Part shown: piece by piece, positions 35,493-44,064 of the stretch
How positions within the stretch are numbered: the first letter of the stretch is position 1
How the letters are laid out: every line of letters begins with the position of its first letter
From: F1-120-MAGs238 sp964484185
GTDB lineage: Bacteria; Planctomycetota; Phycisphaerae; Phycisphaerales; UBA1924
NCBI GenBank assembly: GCA_964484185.1
Contig: CAZAEQ010000010.1
Span: 58,480 to 122,479 of the forward strand
Length of the DNA: 64,000 nt
Direction of reading: 5' to 3'
Translations under genes and position numbers: made by a program
The notes under the pieces: model-generated
Database searches by the model: none
Seen by the model: only the letters and a program-made list of their open reading frames with translations
Told to the model about the DNA's origin: nothing

Positions 35493-38400
35493 ATGAAGAA
35501 TACGAAACGACGTTCTCTGACAGCGATGATTCTTGCGGTAGTGGGGGTTGGGGCCACCCTTTGTACTTCTGCCGCGAACGCTCAGGTTCAGTGGCGATCT
35601 GGCGCAGAACTGGCTTCGAACCGCGCGGTCACCGAGGTCGACCAGGTACTCGCTCAACTTGCTCAGGCTGGCGAGCGGCACGCGGTGGTTCAACTCTCCG
35701 GGCCGCTTACACCCGTGCAGCGGGTTGAACTTGAATTGGCCGGCGTGACCTTGCAGGCCTGGCTTGGCAACAATGCTTTCTTTGCCGCGCTGGCGCCCCA
35801 GGGTGTCGATGCCGCCGTACTGCGGAACTTGCCCGCCTTTGCGTCGATCCGGCGCGTTGAGCGTGACTGGAAGTTGCACCCGATGTTTGCACGCGGCGAG
35901 ACTCCCAAGTGGGCGGTGGTGCCGCCGCCAGCGGGATATGCGAATCAGAGCGAAGTCTTCGTCGCGGTCTACATCTTGTATCACTCCGATGTCATCGGGG
36001 CAGATGCCAAGGCGATCGCCGCGAATCACCACGCTGCAGTCATTTCCGACCTTGACACCATTCACGGCCTGGTGCTGGAACTTCCGCTGGCACTGGTGGC
36101 ATCGCTTGCCGCCGACGACTCGGTTATGTACATCGAGCCAGCGCTTCCGCCCTTCAAGGAGTTTAACGACAGCAATCGCATCATTACTGAAGCGAACCTT
36201 GTGCAGGCCGCCCCGTACAACCTCAACGGCGCGGGTGTCAACGTCATGGTGTACGACGGCGGGTTCGCGTTTTCGACGCACCCCGACTTCCAGGGGCGAC
36301 TCACCGTCCGCGACAACTCCGGACTCTCCGACCATGCGACCCATGTCTCAGGGACAATCGGCAGCGCTGGAATCGGCAACGCGATCTTCAAGGGCATGGC
36401 CCCCGGTGTCACGATTCAGTCCTACGGCTTCCAGCAAGCTGGCGGGTTGCGTCAGGGCTTCCTTTACACTGATCCGGGCGACTTGCTCGCCGATTACACC
36501 AACGCTATCAACGTTCACGGCGCCGACATTGCGAATAACTCGATCGGCACCAATACCGCTCCCAACGGGTACCCGTGCGAATGGGAGGGTGACTACGGCG
36601 TGACCGATGTGCTCATCGATTCGATCGTCCGGGGCAGTCTGGGCTCGCCGTTCCGCGTCATCTGGGCCAACGGAAACGAGCGCGGGAGCGGCCGCTGCGG
36701 CACTCAATACCGTACCACCGCGCCACCCGCATGCGCGAAAAACCACATCACGGTCGGAGCGATGAATTCGAACAACGACTCGGTGACTAGTTTCACCAGT
36801 TGGGGACCGGCAGACGACGGGCGCATGAAGCCCGACATTTCCGCCCCGGGTTGTCAGGTCGGTGCGGACAACGGTGTGACCAGTTGTTCAAGCTCAGGCG
36901 GCTATACCGTGTACTGCGGCACTTCCATGGCCTCGCCCACAGTCTGCGGCCTCTCCGCGCTGATACTCCAGGACTTTCGCACCCTATACCCCTCGATTCC
37001 CGATCCGCGTAACTCCACACTCAAAACGCTGCTTGCCCACAACGCTCAGGACATCGAAGCCGTCGGGCCTGACTACAAGACTGGCTACGGGTCTGTACGC
37101 ATTCAACGCACCATCGACTTTCTGCGCACCGGGCAGTTCTTTGAGCATCCGATCTCGCAGGGCGATGTCCATCGACTGCTCGTGGTCGTGGCTCCTGGCA
37201 CACCAGAGTTGAAAGTTACGATCGCATGGGACGATGCGGCCGGAACGCCCAACGTCAGCCCCGCGCTTGTCAATGACGTTGATCTGGTGGTGCTCGATCC
37301 CAACGGCGTGCAGCAGTTCCCCTGGACACTGGGTGGGATTGCCAATCCCGGTGCGCCCGCCGCACGCACGCAGGCGGACCATGTCAACAACATCGAGCAG
37401 GTCTATGTCGCATCGCCCGTCGCCGGGGTATGGGCGATCGAAGTTCGCGGCACGAACATCCCGACAGGTCCCCAGGTTGTCTCCGGGTGCTTCACCCCCG
37501 CCGCAACCGGCGATTGCAATGGAAACGGCATCAACGACCTTCAAGACCTCGCCAACGGCACAAGCCTCGACGTCAACGGCAACAGCACGCCCGATGAATG
37601 CGAACCAGATTGCAACGACAATAACATTCCCGATGCCTGGGACATCAGCACCGGCACCAGCGAAGATTGCAACGCGAATCAGACTCCTGATGAGTGCGAC
37701 ATTGCCAGCGGCACCAGCCGTGATTGCAACAGCAACGGCATCCCCGATTCATGTGATATCGCTGGCGGCGTGCCTGACTGCAACGGCAACGGCATCCCTG
37801 ATCCCTGCGAGATCGCCAGCGGGGCGAGTGAAGATTGCAACGCCAACGGTGTTCCCGACGAATGCGAACCAGATTGCAACCTTAACGGCATCGCCGACGA
37901 GTGCGACATCGCCAGCGGGTTCAGCATCGATGCCAACAACGATGGCTACCCCGACGAGTGCAGCACGCTCTTTGTCAAAGCTGATGCTACAGGCAGCGGC
38001 AGCGGCGCGAATTGGCAAAACGCATTCCGTACGCTTGACGACGCCATCGCCGCCGCGAATAACAGTCCGGCCGTGGCGATGATCTGGGTCGCCCGCGGAA
38101 ATTACGTCCCACAGATGAACACAACGTTCACTGTCCGCCCCGGGCTGGCTCTCTACGGCGGGTTTGCAGGCACCGAGACCTCAATCGGCCAGCGTGTCAG
38201 CGGGGAGAACATTGCTGTTCTCAATGGTCTTCGCAGCGGCCCCCGGGCCCAACATGTTGTCACGCTGACCAACAACGTCGGCACCGTACTCGACGGCTTC
38301 AGCATCCGCAACGGCAGCGGAGGTGCGCAGACCGGCGCCGGAGTTCTCATCACGGGCGGCTCGCCCACGATCGTCAACTGCATCATCCATCTGAACGGCG

Positions 38401-39536
38401 CTAGTGCCGGTGGCGGAGTTTCGGTGAGCAACGCATCGGCGACATTCATCGACTGCACGATTCGTGACAACATCGCAGTTGGTGGCGACGGCGGTGGAAT
38501 CCTGACCACTGGTACCGGAGCGCTCACGCTGACGCGATGTGTGTTCATCCAGAACTCCGCGCGAGAAAGCAATCCGGGCTTCGGACGCGGAGCGGGTGTC
38601 TTCAACGCCGCCGGTTCAACGTTGTCGGTCACCAACTGTGTATTTGATTCCAACAACGCTCTGGCAGTGAGCCAGTTGCATGCGCCTGCTGGCGGCGGGA
38701 TCGCCAACTTCTCAGGCTCGGCGACCGTGCGAAACTCGACGTTTATCCGTAACACGGCCAGTGCGGGCGGCGGCATCTACAGCGCTGCGCCGATGGCCAT
38801 CGTCAACTGCGTCCTGACCGGAAACCGCGCGGTCGATCACGCTCAAGACCCCGCTGCCGAAGGTGGCGGCGTGTTTGGAGCGCCGGGCGTTTCGCTCGCT
38901 ATTGATTCCAGCACCATCGCGGCCAACTGGGCCGCCCAGAAAGGCGGCGGGGCTTCGTTCGACGGTTCGATCCAGAACTCTGTTGTCTGGTACAACACCG
39001 TAGCGATTGCTCAACCTCCCCTTGACGTTCAACTCGAGGGCAACTGGACGATCAACTTCTCCAACGTCGCCAGCCTGCTCAACGGCGGCGGACCAAATCC
39101 CAACTTCCCCGGCTCGATCGAAAGCTTGCCGCGTTTCGCCCTCGCACCAAGTATCACCGTCGCTGGAACCTTCACCGCCGGCGACCTGCACCTGGTCTCT
39201 GGTTCACCTTGCCTGGACGCTGGCAACAACGCGCTTATTCCGATCGGAACAACCACCGATCTCGATGGCTACTACCGGCGCTATGACGACCCGATCGCCC
39301 CCAACGTCGGTGTCGGCACCTCGCCACTGGTGGACATGGGCGCGTACGAGTTGCAGCCACCTCCAGTACCTTGCCCGGCAGATTTCAACGGGGACAATAT
39401 CGTTGACTTCTTTGACTACCTCGATTTCGTGGAGGCCTTCAGCACCGGCTTGCCCACCGCGGACTTCAACGCTGACAGCGTGATCGACTTCTTTGATTAC
39501 CTGGATTATGTCGCTGCGTTCAGTGCGGGGTGCTAA
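35493..39536 (+). CDS. Giant secreted subtilase with DxDxNG repeats, beta-helix and GC-dockerin tail
   Basis: 1347 residues from the ATG at 35493 (GGAG upstream). Signal peptide SLTAMILAVVGVGATLCTSA. S8 peptidase domain with Asp255 (VMVYDGG), His284 (ATHVSGTIG) and Ser478 (CGTSMASPTVCG). From about residue 670 to 830 come 10 or more short repeats of the type DCNGNGIPDxCEIASG, like thrombospondin type-3 calcium repeats. From about 830 to 1280 is a right-handed beta-helix region with INCIIHLNGASAGGGV-type turns. The tail has DFNGDNIVDFFDYLDF and DFNADSVIDFFDYLDY and ends FSAGC. It is probably an extracellular, surface-held protease; substrate unknown. Confidence 0.88.
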   Translation: MKNTKRRSLTAMILAVVGVGATLCTSAANAQVQWRSGAELASNRAVTEVDQVLAQLAQAGERHAVVQLSGPLTPVQRVELELAGVTLQAWLGNNAFFAALAPQGVDAAVLRNLPAFASIRRVERDWKLHPMFARGETPKWAVVPPPAGYANQSEVFVAVYILYHSDVIGADAKAIAANHHAAVISDLDTIHGLVLELPLALVASLAADDSVMYIEPALPPFKEFNDSNRIITEANLVQAAPYNLNGAGVNVMVYDGGFAFSTHPDFQGRLTVRDNSGLSDHATHVSGTIGSAGIGNAIFKGMAPGVTIQSYGFQQAGGLRQGFLYTDPGDLLADYTNAINVHGADIANNSIGTNTAPNGYPCEWEGDYGVTDVLIDSIVRGSLGSPFRVIWANGNERGSGRCGTQYRTTAPPACAKNHITVGAMNSNNDSVTSFTSWGPADDGRMKPDISAPGCQVGADNGVTSCSSSGGYTVYCGTSMASPTVCGLSALILQDFRTLYPSIPDPRNSTLKTLLAHNAQDIEAVGPDYKTGYGSVRIQRTIDFLRTGQFFEHPISQGDVHRLLVVVAPGTPELKVTIAWDDAAGTPNVSPALVNDVDLVVLDPNGVQQFPWTLGGIANPGAPAARTQADHVNNIEQVYVASPVAGVWAIEVRGTNIPTGPQVVSGCFTPAATGDCNGNGINDLQDLANGTSLDVNGNSTPDECEPDCNDNNIPDAWDISTGTSEDCNANQTPDECDIASGTSRDCNSNGIPDSCDIAGGVPDCNGNGIPDPCEIASGASEDCNANGVPDECEPDCNLNGIADECDIASGFSIDANNDGYPDECSTLFVKADATGSGSGANWQNAFRTLDDAIAAANNSPAVAMIWVARGNYVPQMNTTFTVRPGLALYGGFAGTETSIGQRVSGENIAVLNGLRSGPRAQHVVTLTNNVGTVLDGFSIRNGSGGAQTGAGVLITGGSPTIVNCIIHLNGASAGGGVSVSNASATFIDCTIRDNIAVGGDGGGILTTGTGALTLTRCVFIQNSARESNPGFGRGAGVFNAAGSTLSVTNCVFDSNNALAVSQLHAPAGGGIANFSGSATVRNSTFIRNTASAGGGIYSAAPMAIVNCVLTGNRAVDHAQDPAAEGGGVFGAPGVSLAIDSSTIAANWAAQKGGGASFDGSIQNSVVWYNTVAIAQPPLDVQLEGNWTINFSNVASLLNGGGPNPNFPGSIESLPRFALAPSITVAGTFTAGDLHLVSGSPCLDAGNNALIPIGTTTDLDGYYRRYDDPIAPNVGVGTSPLVDMGAYELQPPPVPCPADFNGDNIVDFFDYLDFVEAFSTGLPTADFNADSVIDFFDYLDYVAAFSAGC

Positions 39537-39619
39537 AAGACTTCGCTTCGGATCTTCGCTTCGCGAGTAAGAAAAGGCCCCGAGCGGGTTGCCTTGCGTC
39601 CTTCGGCTCTGTGTCTTTT

Positions 39620-39655
39620 AACGCAGAGAACGCAGAGGCCGCAAAGACGCAGAGG
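39620..39655. repeat. ACGCAGAG-type short repeat
   Basis: Three imperfect copies of ACGCAGAG(A/G) within 36 bases, in the spacer between two convergent genes. This short repeat type recurs in intergenic DNA of many bacteria. The spacer also contains two AAGAAAAGGCCCC segments, the second part of the terminator at 39695. Confidence 0.5.
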
Positions 39656-39694
39656 AAGGCATTTTCCACAGGTAAGCCCAGATGCACAAGAAAA

Positions 39695-39718
39695 GGCCCC
39701 GGCGTTCTTGCCGGGGCC
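39695..39718 (-). terminator. Rho-independent terminator of the fibronectin-like gene
   Basis: GGCCCCGGC (39695-39703) pairs perfectly with GCCGGGGCC (39710-39718) across a 6-base loop. On the minus strand TTTTCTTG follows, 40 bases after the stop of the gene at 39758. It may serve the convergent subtilase gene less well. Confidence 0.75.
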
Positions 39719-39757
39719 TGTTGGTATTCACTGATGCCTTATGGCTATGGCTTCGCA

Positions 39758-40426
39758 TCATGCCGCGATCTTCAAACCCGTCGCAGCGCCTTCGCCGCCT
39801 ACGCCGAACTGGACGACGAAGTTGTTGGAGGGAACACCTGCGACGCTGCCGCGGATGGCCGTCACCTGGTACTCGACGCGGTCTGTGCCGAATGGGAGCG
39901 ACTCATCGAGGAAGGTTTTGTTGCCGCTGCCGCCGATGATGTCAAACGCGGTTTCGCCTGAGAGCTTGCGGGCGACTTGGTAGAACGTATTGCCGGGCTG
40001 GGCGGCGGGCATCTTCCATTTCAACAGCAGCGCGCCCGAGGGCTGGATCGCGCTGGTGAATGTGTTGGGCGTGCCGGGCGCGGGCAGCGGTGCGGGTGTT
40101 GCGGGCGAAGGGATCTGTGCCAGTGAATACACGGCATTGGGATTCGCGCTCGCATCGGCCGTGGCTCTGATCGCTGCGATCGCGGCCGCGCCTGCGCTGC
40201 GAAGCCCTGACATCGAATCGTTCCAGTCCGCAGTCGCCGAGCGGGCGGCGTTCTTGGCAAGCGACTGGGCGGTCAACTTGGTGCGGGCATCGATGGTGTC
40301 ATCCTTTACTTCCGTGGCAACTGCCGCCGGAATTCCAAGCGCAACGGCATTTTCCTGCCAGATGTCCCAATGGTCTTCAAAGAACTGCAGGGCTTCAAGA
40401 TCTTTCAACGGTACAACTGTGGCCAT
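39758..40426 (-). CDS. Fibronectin type III-like protein, unrecognised
   Basis: 222 residues with AGGAG at a good distance from the ATG. No signal peptide. Residues 1-110 are helical and Ala-rich (DLEALQFFEDHWDIWQENAV, TADWNDSMSGLRSAG). Residues 120-222 look like one fibronectin type III domain: AIQPSGALLLKWKMPAAQ, FYQVARKLSG, VEYQVTAIRGSVAGVPSN. The protein has its own strong terminator. Lack of a leader suggests either a cytoplasmic role or a non-classical route. Function unknown. Confidence 0.65.
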   Translation of the reverse strand: MATVVPLKDLEALQFFEDHWDIWQENAVALGIPAAVATEVKDDTIDARTKLTAQSLAKNAARSATADWNDSMSGLRSAGAAAIAAIRATADASANPNAVYSLAQIPSPATPAPLPAPGTPNTFTSAIQPSGALLLKWKMPAAQPGNTFYQVARKLSGETAFDIIGGSGNKTFLDESLPFGTDRVEYQVTAIRGSVAGVPSNNFVVQFGVGGEGAATGLKIAA

Positions 40427-40452
40427 GTCTTAAACTCCTATTCCCGCCGGGT

Positions 40453-40914
40453 ATGGCTTTGTTCTGCGACTCTTTTGAGGCCGTACAAAGACTCCACCGA
40501 CGCGGGACATATGTACCCAGATGTTTTGACGCACATGCGTTAAGAGCATCCGGGCGTAGGTGGGAGATCGGCGAGGCTTTTGTCATTGGCAAGGAAAGCC
40601 GCACACAAAAATACTTCGCGGACGCGCGCGGGCTGCTACATGCCGCAGATATGGATTGGGCCACACAGGGTGCGTACTCGGCAGGTTTTTACTTTTGCAA
40701 AGGGGCGGGCTTTGGAAACGGGCAGGAGTGTGAAGCTGTAGCGTGGGTGCGGCCCGGGAAAACGTTGACGGTTATTCCATCTGGGCAATTTAGCGGCGCA
40801 TCTCTTCGAGTCGTGCCATCGGGACCATTCGCTGCGCTCGGGGCTACGCGTATAGCTCTTGCACGCGAGCGGCACTCGACCCGCGCTGAGGCGTTTGCTG
40901 CGGATATCCGGTAA
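40453..40914 (+). CDS. Doubtful open reading frame
   Basis: 153-codon frame with no recognisable motif and no clear ribosome-binding site. The centre reads like protein (AYSAGFYFCKGAGFGNGQEC, then AVAWVRPGKTLTVIPSGQ), but codon use is uneven, and the frame runs through DNA that is otherwise intergenic next to a tandem repeat. It may be a gene remnant. Confidence 0.3.
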   Translation: MALFCDSFEAVQRLHRRGTYVPRCFDAHALRASGRRWEIGEAFVIGKESRTQKYFADARGLLHAADMDWATQGAYSAGFYFCKGAGFGNGQECEAVAWVRPGKTLTVIPSGQFSGASLRVVPSGPFAALGATRIALARERHSTRAEAFAADIR

Positions 40915-40996
40915 AAATCAGGCGGTTAGATCGGATATCTGGAACAGTCAATCAATAGTGCCACGCGGACTCACCGGTACGGGTGTACGCCTTTGC

Positions 40997-41269
40997 AGTG
41001 AAAAACGATTTATCCGCGATGCGGAATGACTTATCACCGGTGCGAAATGGTTTTTCATCGGTGCGAAACCATTTATCTGCGGTGCGAAGTCGTTGCTCAT
41101 CGGTGCGGAATGGTGTATCACCGGTGCGAAATGTCTTATCAGCGGTCCGGAGCGATTCCTCATCGGTGCGAAATGTCTTATAAGCGGTGAGAAGTGGCTT
41201 CTCTGCGGTGCGAAATCGGTCTCCGGCGATGGGAATTGACCTCCCTGCGGTGCGGAAGATGGTTGTGTC
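40997..41269. repeat. 13-unit, 21-nt tandem repeat
   Basis: Thirteen adjoining units of exactly 21 bases, consensus near GGTGCGAAATnnnTTATCAnC, with the 5' GGTGCG the best kept. Units diverge at the edges. Because 21 is a multiple of three, both strands stay partly open: the plus strand would encode a seven-residue SxVRNxL-like repeat, the minus strand (40948-41325) an HFAPxxN-like repeat of 125 codons. Neither has a clear start signal. The array continues into the duplicated segment next to the assembly gap. Confidence 0.85.
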
Positions 41270-41680
41270 GCAGATTTAGGCACCCAATGTGGCACGAAAC
41301 TTGACGCAGATAAACAATTTGACAAAATCTACAAAAATTGTTGGACTCCCCCCCCCCCCCCTCACACTTGCCCCATCGTGGCTCTGGCCAAGGGGCTTCA
41401 TTCACCGGCGCCTGGACACGCCAACCCTGCAAGTTTCCNNNNNNNNNNTGCTTTCCCGCGGTGCGAAATCGGTGTCCAGCGATGGAGAATGACACCCCCG
41501 CGGGGCGGAAGATGTTTTTGTCCCAGAATTTAGCCCCCAATGTGGCAACAAAACTGACCCAGATAAAAAATTTTAAAAAAACTACAAAAAATTTTTGACC
41601 CCCCCCCCCCCCCTCTTACCATTGCCCGACTGGCCGCTGTGCCAAGGGCTTTATTGCAGCCCGCACGGCAGACCTAATCC
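41195..41680. repeat. Imperfect duplicate flanking the assembly gap
   Basis: Segment 41195-41438 and segment 41449-41680 align along their whole length: the same GGTGCGAAATCGGT, the same GCGGAAGATG, the same A/T-rich stretch, then a poly-C tract (14 C at 41348-41361; 15 C at 41599-41613), then matching GCCAAGGG...TT. Many single-base differences are present. A likely cause is that two error-rich contig ends cover the same locus and were joined by Ns. Confidence 0.75.
41439..41448. other. Assembly gap (10 N)
   Basis: Ten N bases mark a scaffold join. The gap size is nominal; the flanking sequences are copies of each other. Confidence 0.99.
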
Positions 41681-41694
41681 TCGGAGATTTCCTC

Positions 41695-42441
41695 ATGAAG
41701 AGGTTGAATCGTTCGTTCCTGTTTGCCGCTGCTGCGAGCAGTCTTGCTACGGGGGTCGTATTCGGCCAGTTCGCTGTCCCGTGGGGAGAGTGCGACAGCC
41801 AATGCCCATACAGTGTTTGGCCGCAGGACGTCGACCCATGCTGCAGTCCCTCGCTCTTAACAGCCACATGTACTCGAACTGACTCGCCGCCAATTGTGGT
41901 CGTGCCAGGTGTGTACACCAAGTACCCGCCCCCCAACGGCATCGAAATCGTGTGCGAAAACTGCTGCAAGTTTAAGCCAAATGATTGTCCTGGAAATGAT
42001 ATTAATCCCGACCCTCGGCAGTGCTCCGGCACTACAGGGATCAGTTTCACCGAGTCAATCAGCAAGAACGTTAGCGGCGCTATAACATTTGCAAAAGGCG
42101 CGGTCGAGTTGTCGCTGGAGGCAGGAATTGGGGTTACGAGCGGAAGCGAGGTCACACTTACGATTACGTGCCCGCTCAGCACACCCAAATGTAAATCATC
42201 CGCATCCTTCTCCTATATTCGGTACCTCAAGGGTCGCAAGGTCAAGATAAATCACACTTGGTCAGCAAGCGGTGCGTGGATATCGTATTATTGTACATGT
42301 CCGATTGCAGGAAACACCTGGAACGTGCCGGCTAGCGCGTGCAACTCGGCGACATCAACGGCAATCGGAGACGTGATCGTTGGGCTTGTCTGCGGGAGCC
42401 CCTTCGAAAAGCCTTGCCCTGAACAATCGCCTTGCAACTAA
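41695..42441 (+). CDS. Cys-rich secreted protein, unrecognised
   Basis: 248 residues with GGAG before the ATG and a signal peptide (LNRSFLFAAAASSLATGVVF, cut near GQ). The mature protein has about 20 Cys, including a CDSQCPYSV...DPCCSPS stretch and CENCCKFKPNDCPG, pointing to a disulfide-bonded extracellular protein. The middle, ISFTESISKNVSGAITFAKG and then VELSLEAGIGVTSGSEVTLT, is an alternating beta pattern. No family recognised. It starts just after the gap-associated duplicate and is followed by another exported unknown 40 bases later. Confidence 0.7.
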   Translation: MKRLNRSFLFAAAASSLATGVVFGQFAVPWGECDSQCPYSVWPQDVDPCCSPSLLTATCTRTDSPPIVVVPGVYTKYPPPNGIEIVCENCCKFKPNDCPGNDINPDPRQCSGTTGISFTESISKNVSGAITFAKGAVELSLEAGIGVTSGSEVTLTITCPLSTPKCKSSASFSYIRYLKGRKVKINHTWSASGAWISYYCTCPIAGNTWNVPASACNSATSTAIGDVIVGLVCGSPFEKPCPEQSPCN

Positions 42442-42481
42442 GTAGGTTGGCCCAAGAAACGCAGTCAAACGAGGATTTGCA

Positions 42482-43729
42482 ATGAGGTTTATTCCACTTT
42501 ATGTCGGCTCGGTCGTGCTTGGATGTTCGCTGGTACATGGGAGCGTGGCCTGCCACGCCGCATCGTCAGTGCAGACTCTCGATGGATGTGACGAGTTTCA
42601 AGAGTATCTTCGACTAAGACAGATCCTCAGGGACGCTACAGCGGAACAACAGAACGCTTTTGCGACTGAGTGGTTGCCCCGACTTATCCGCATTCCACGA
42701 ACGGCTGGCTGCGGAACTGGCTTGGGATCCCCCTGCTGGCACGCAATGAGCCTTGCTAACCAACTCGAAGATTGGGGCGTTGCGAGAAGCTTGGCGGAGC
42801 AGGGGTTGGCCGCGGCGGTTCAAGGCAAAGAGCGTGCAATGTGGAGCATGAACGTTGCGGCCGCAGCGTTTCATGGAAGGCGGACGACGGACCGAGCGAG
42901 CGTCGAGGATGCGTCGCGGGCAGCGGATGCCTTTCTGGCCGTGTCGCATTTTCTCACGAGCGACGTCCCGAATTCGGCGCCAGCATGGCTGGTTCCGTCA
43001 TTGAGCACGCTTACTTGGAAGGCTACCTGTCAGCGCGAACTACAAGATTTTGTCGGTGCGGGGTTTACGGAGCAACGTGGTGTCACGATGTTTCTGGCAT
43101 CACGGACCGACGTAAACGCCGGGTATGGCGGCTTCCTCCCGGAGGAGGCGCTCTCGCGTGCCAGCCTTGACTACCTCAAAGCCGGTCGGCCGGTCGAGGC
43201 CGCGGGATGTCTTGTGGCCATAGGTGCGCTTCCGCAAGTTGTTCGTTCTGCGGGATTGCACACGTACATCGCGATTGCGGATGGAGTGCTGCTCGATCCG
43301 ACTGGAATCAAATCGCTGGAACTGATGGAGGAATTGTTACGCCAACAAGCAGTTGGAGATTGGACTGTGCTGCAGGTTGCCAGGACTGTTGAGCAGCTCG
43401 ATCCCAATCAAGGCGTCGGGCCACATCACCGCGCGATCGCCTGCATCGAGCGGGTCCTTGCGGAAGGTGAAGCGCTCTCATCTCGTGCGGATGCAACCCT
43501 TCAAGCATGGCAAAGCGAGGTCGAAGTTCAACCTGAGCGTGACCAGGACGCGGGGCAATTTGCACTGCTTATCCAGAAGCGCTTTCGGATTGAACTCGAA
43601 CTTGGAGACTTCGATGGCGCGCAGCGATCGATCGGACTCTTGGTCGCCAGGAATGCCTTCACTGAGGAATGGCGCAACAGGATGGCTGTTGAAGTCGAAG
43701 CGAGGCGTGCAGCCCGAAATAGTCGGTAG
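42482..43729 (+). CDS. Exported alpha-helical repeat protein, unrecognised
   Basis: 415 residues with GAGG before the ATG and a signal peptide (PLYVGSVVLGCSLVHGSVAC). The rest is helical with TPR-like pairs (AMSLANQLEDWGVARSLAEQ, LDYLKAGRPVEAAGCLVAIG, ELGDFDGAQRSIGLLVARNA). Such repeats usually mediate protein contacts. It probably forms an operon with the Cys-rich gene just upstream. No catalytic motif is seen, and no close family is recognised. Confidence 0.68.
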   Translation: MRFIPLYVGSVVLGCSLVHGSVACHAASSVQTLDGCDEFQEYLRLRQILRDATAEQQNAFATEWLPRLIRIPRTAGCGTGLGSPCWHAMSLANQLEDWGVARSLAEQGLAAAVQGKERAMWSMNVAAAAFHGRRTTDRASVEDASRAADAFLAVSHFLTSDVPNSAPAWLVPSLSTLTWKATCQRELQDFVGAGFTEQRGVTMFLASRTDVNAGYGGFLPEEALSRASLDYLKAGRPVEAAGCLVAIGALPQVVRSAGLHTYIAIADGVLLDPTGIKSLELMEELLRQQAVGDWTVLQVARTVEQLDPNQGVGPHHRAIACIERVLAEGEALSSRADATLQAWQSEVEVQPERDQDAGQFALLIQKRFRIELELGDFDGAQRSIGLLVARNAFTEEWRNRMAVEVEARRAARNSR

Positions 43730-44064
43730 CTCGCACTCCCGCCGCACCAGCGCTGCTATGTGGCGAGATTGATTGGATGGTGCGAGAAGGTGTTCGTCTA
43801 GTGTGTTCTTCGCTGCACTTCAAGGCAACCTGCTCATTTACATTCGGGGCCCGTTGGCTCTGCGTTAAATTACACAGACCCCCAGCGTGAGGCACGCTAG
43901 AGAGGAGAACAGGTGAGCAGTAGACCAGTAGGCAAGGCAGTTCACAACGTCGACCCAGCCTAAACTTCCCCCCTATCTCCGCCGATGGTGGGGAGTTGTT
44001 TTGGGTGGGGGGTGCGGCTCCTGTCGAGCTTGCATCCTGGACCCCTGTCACTGGAGCTATAAAA
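43730..44064. other. Intergenic region upstream of trigger factor
   Basis: 335 bases. No gene is supported. A short dyad (GCGTGAGGCACGC, 43887-43899) and the GGAG of trigger factor are the only features noted; the tig promoter was not identified. Confidence 0.4.

Noticed and set aside
39758..39961. Plus-strand frame of 143 codons starting at 39530
   Set aside because: It overlaps the terminator and the opposite fibronectin-like gene, which has a ribosome-binding site and a protein-like sequence.
40997..41269. CRISPR array
   Set aside because: Units are contiguous 21-mers with no unique spacers, and no cas gene is present.
41348..41361. Phase-variable poly-C tract as a firm feature
   Set aside because: The tract lies in an error-rich segment next to an assembly gap, so its length cannot be trusted.
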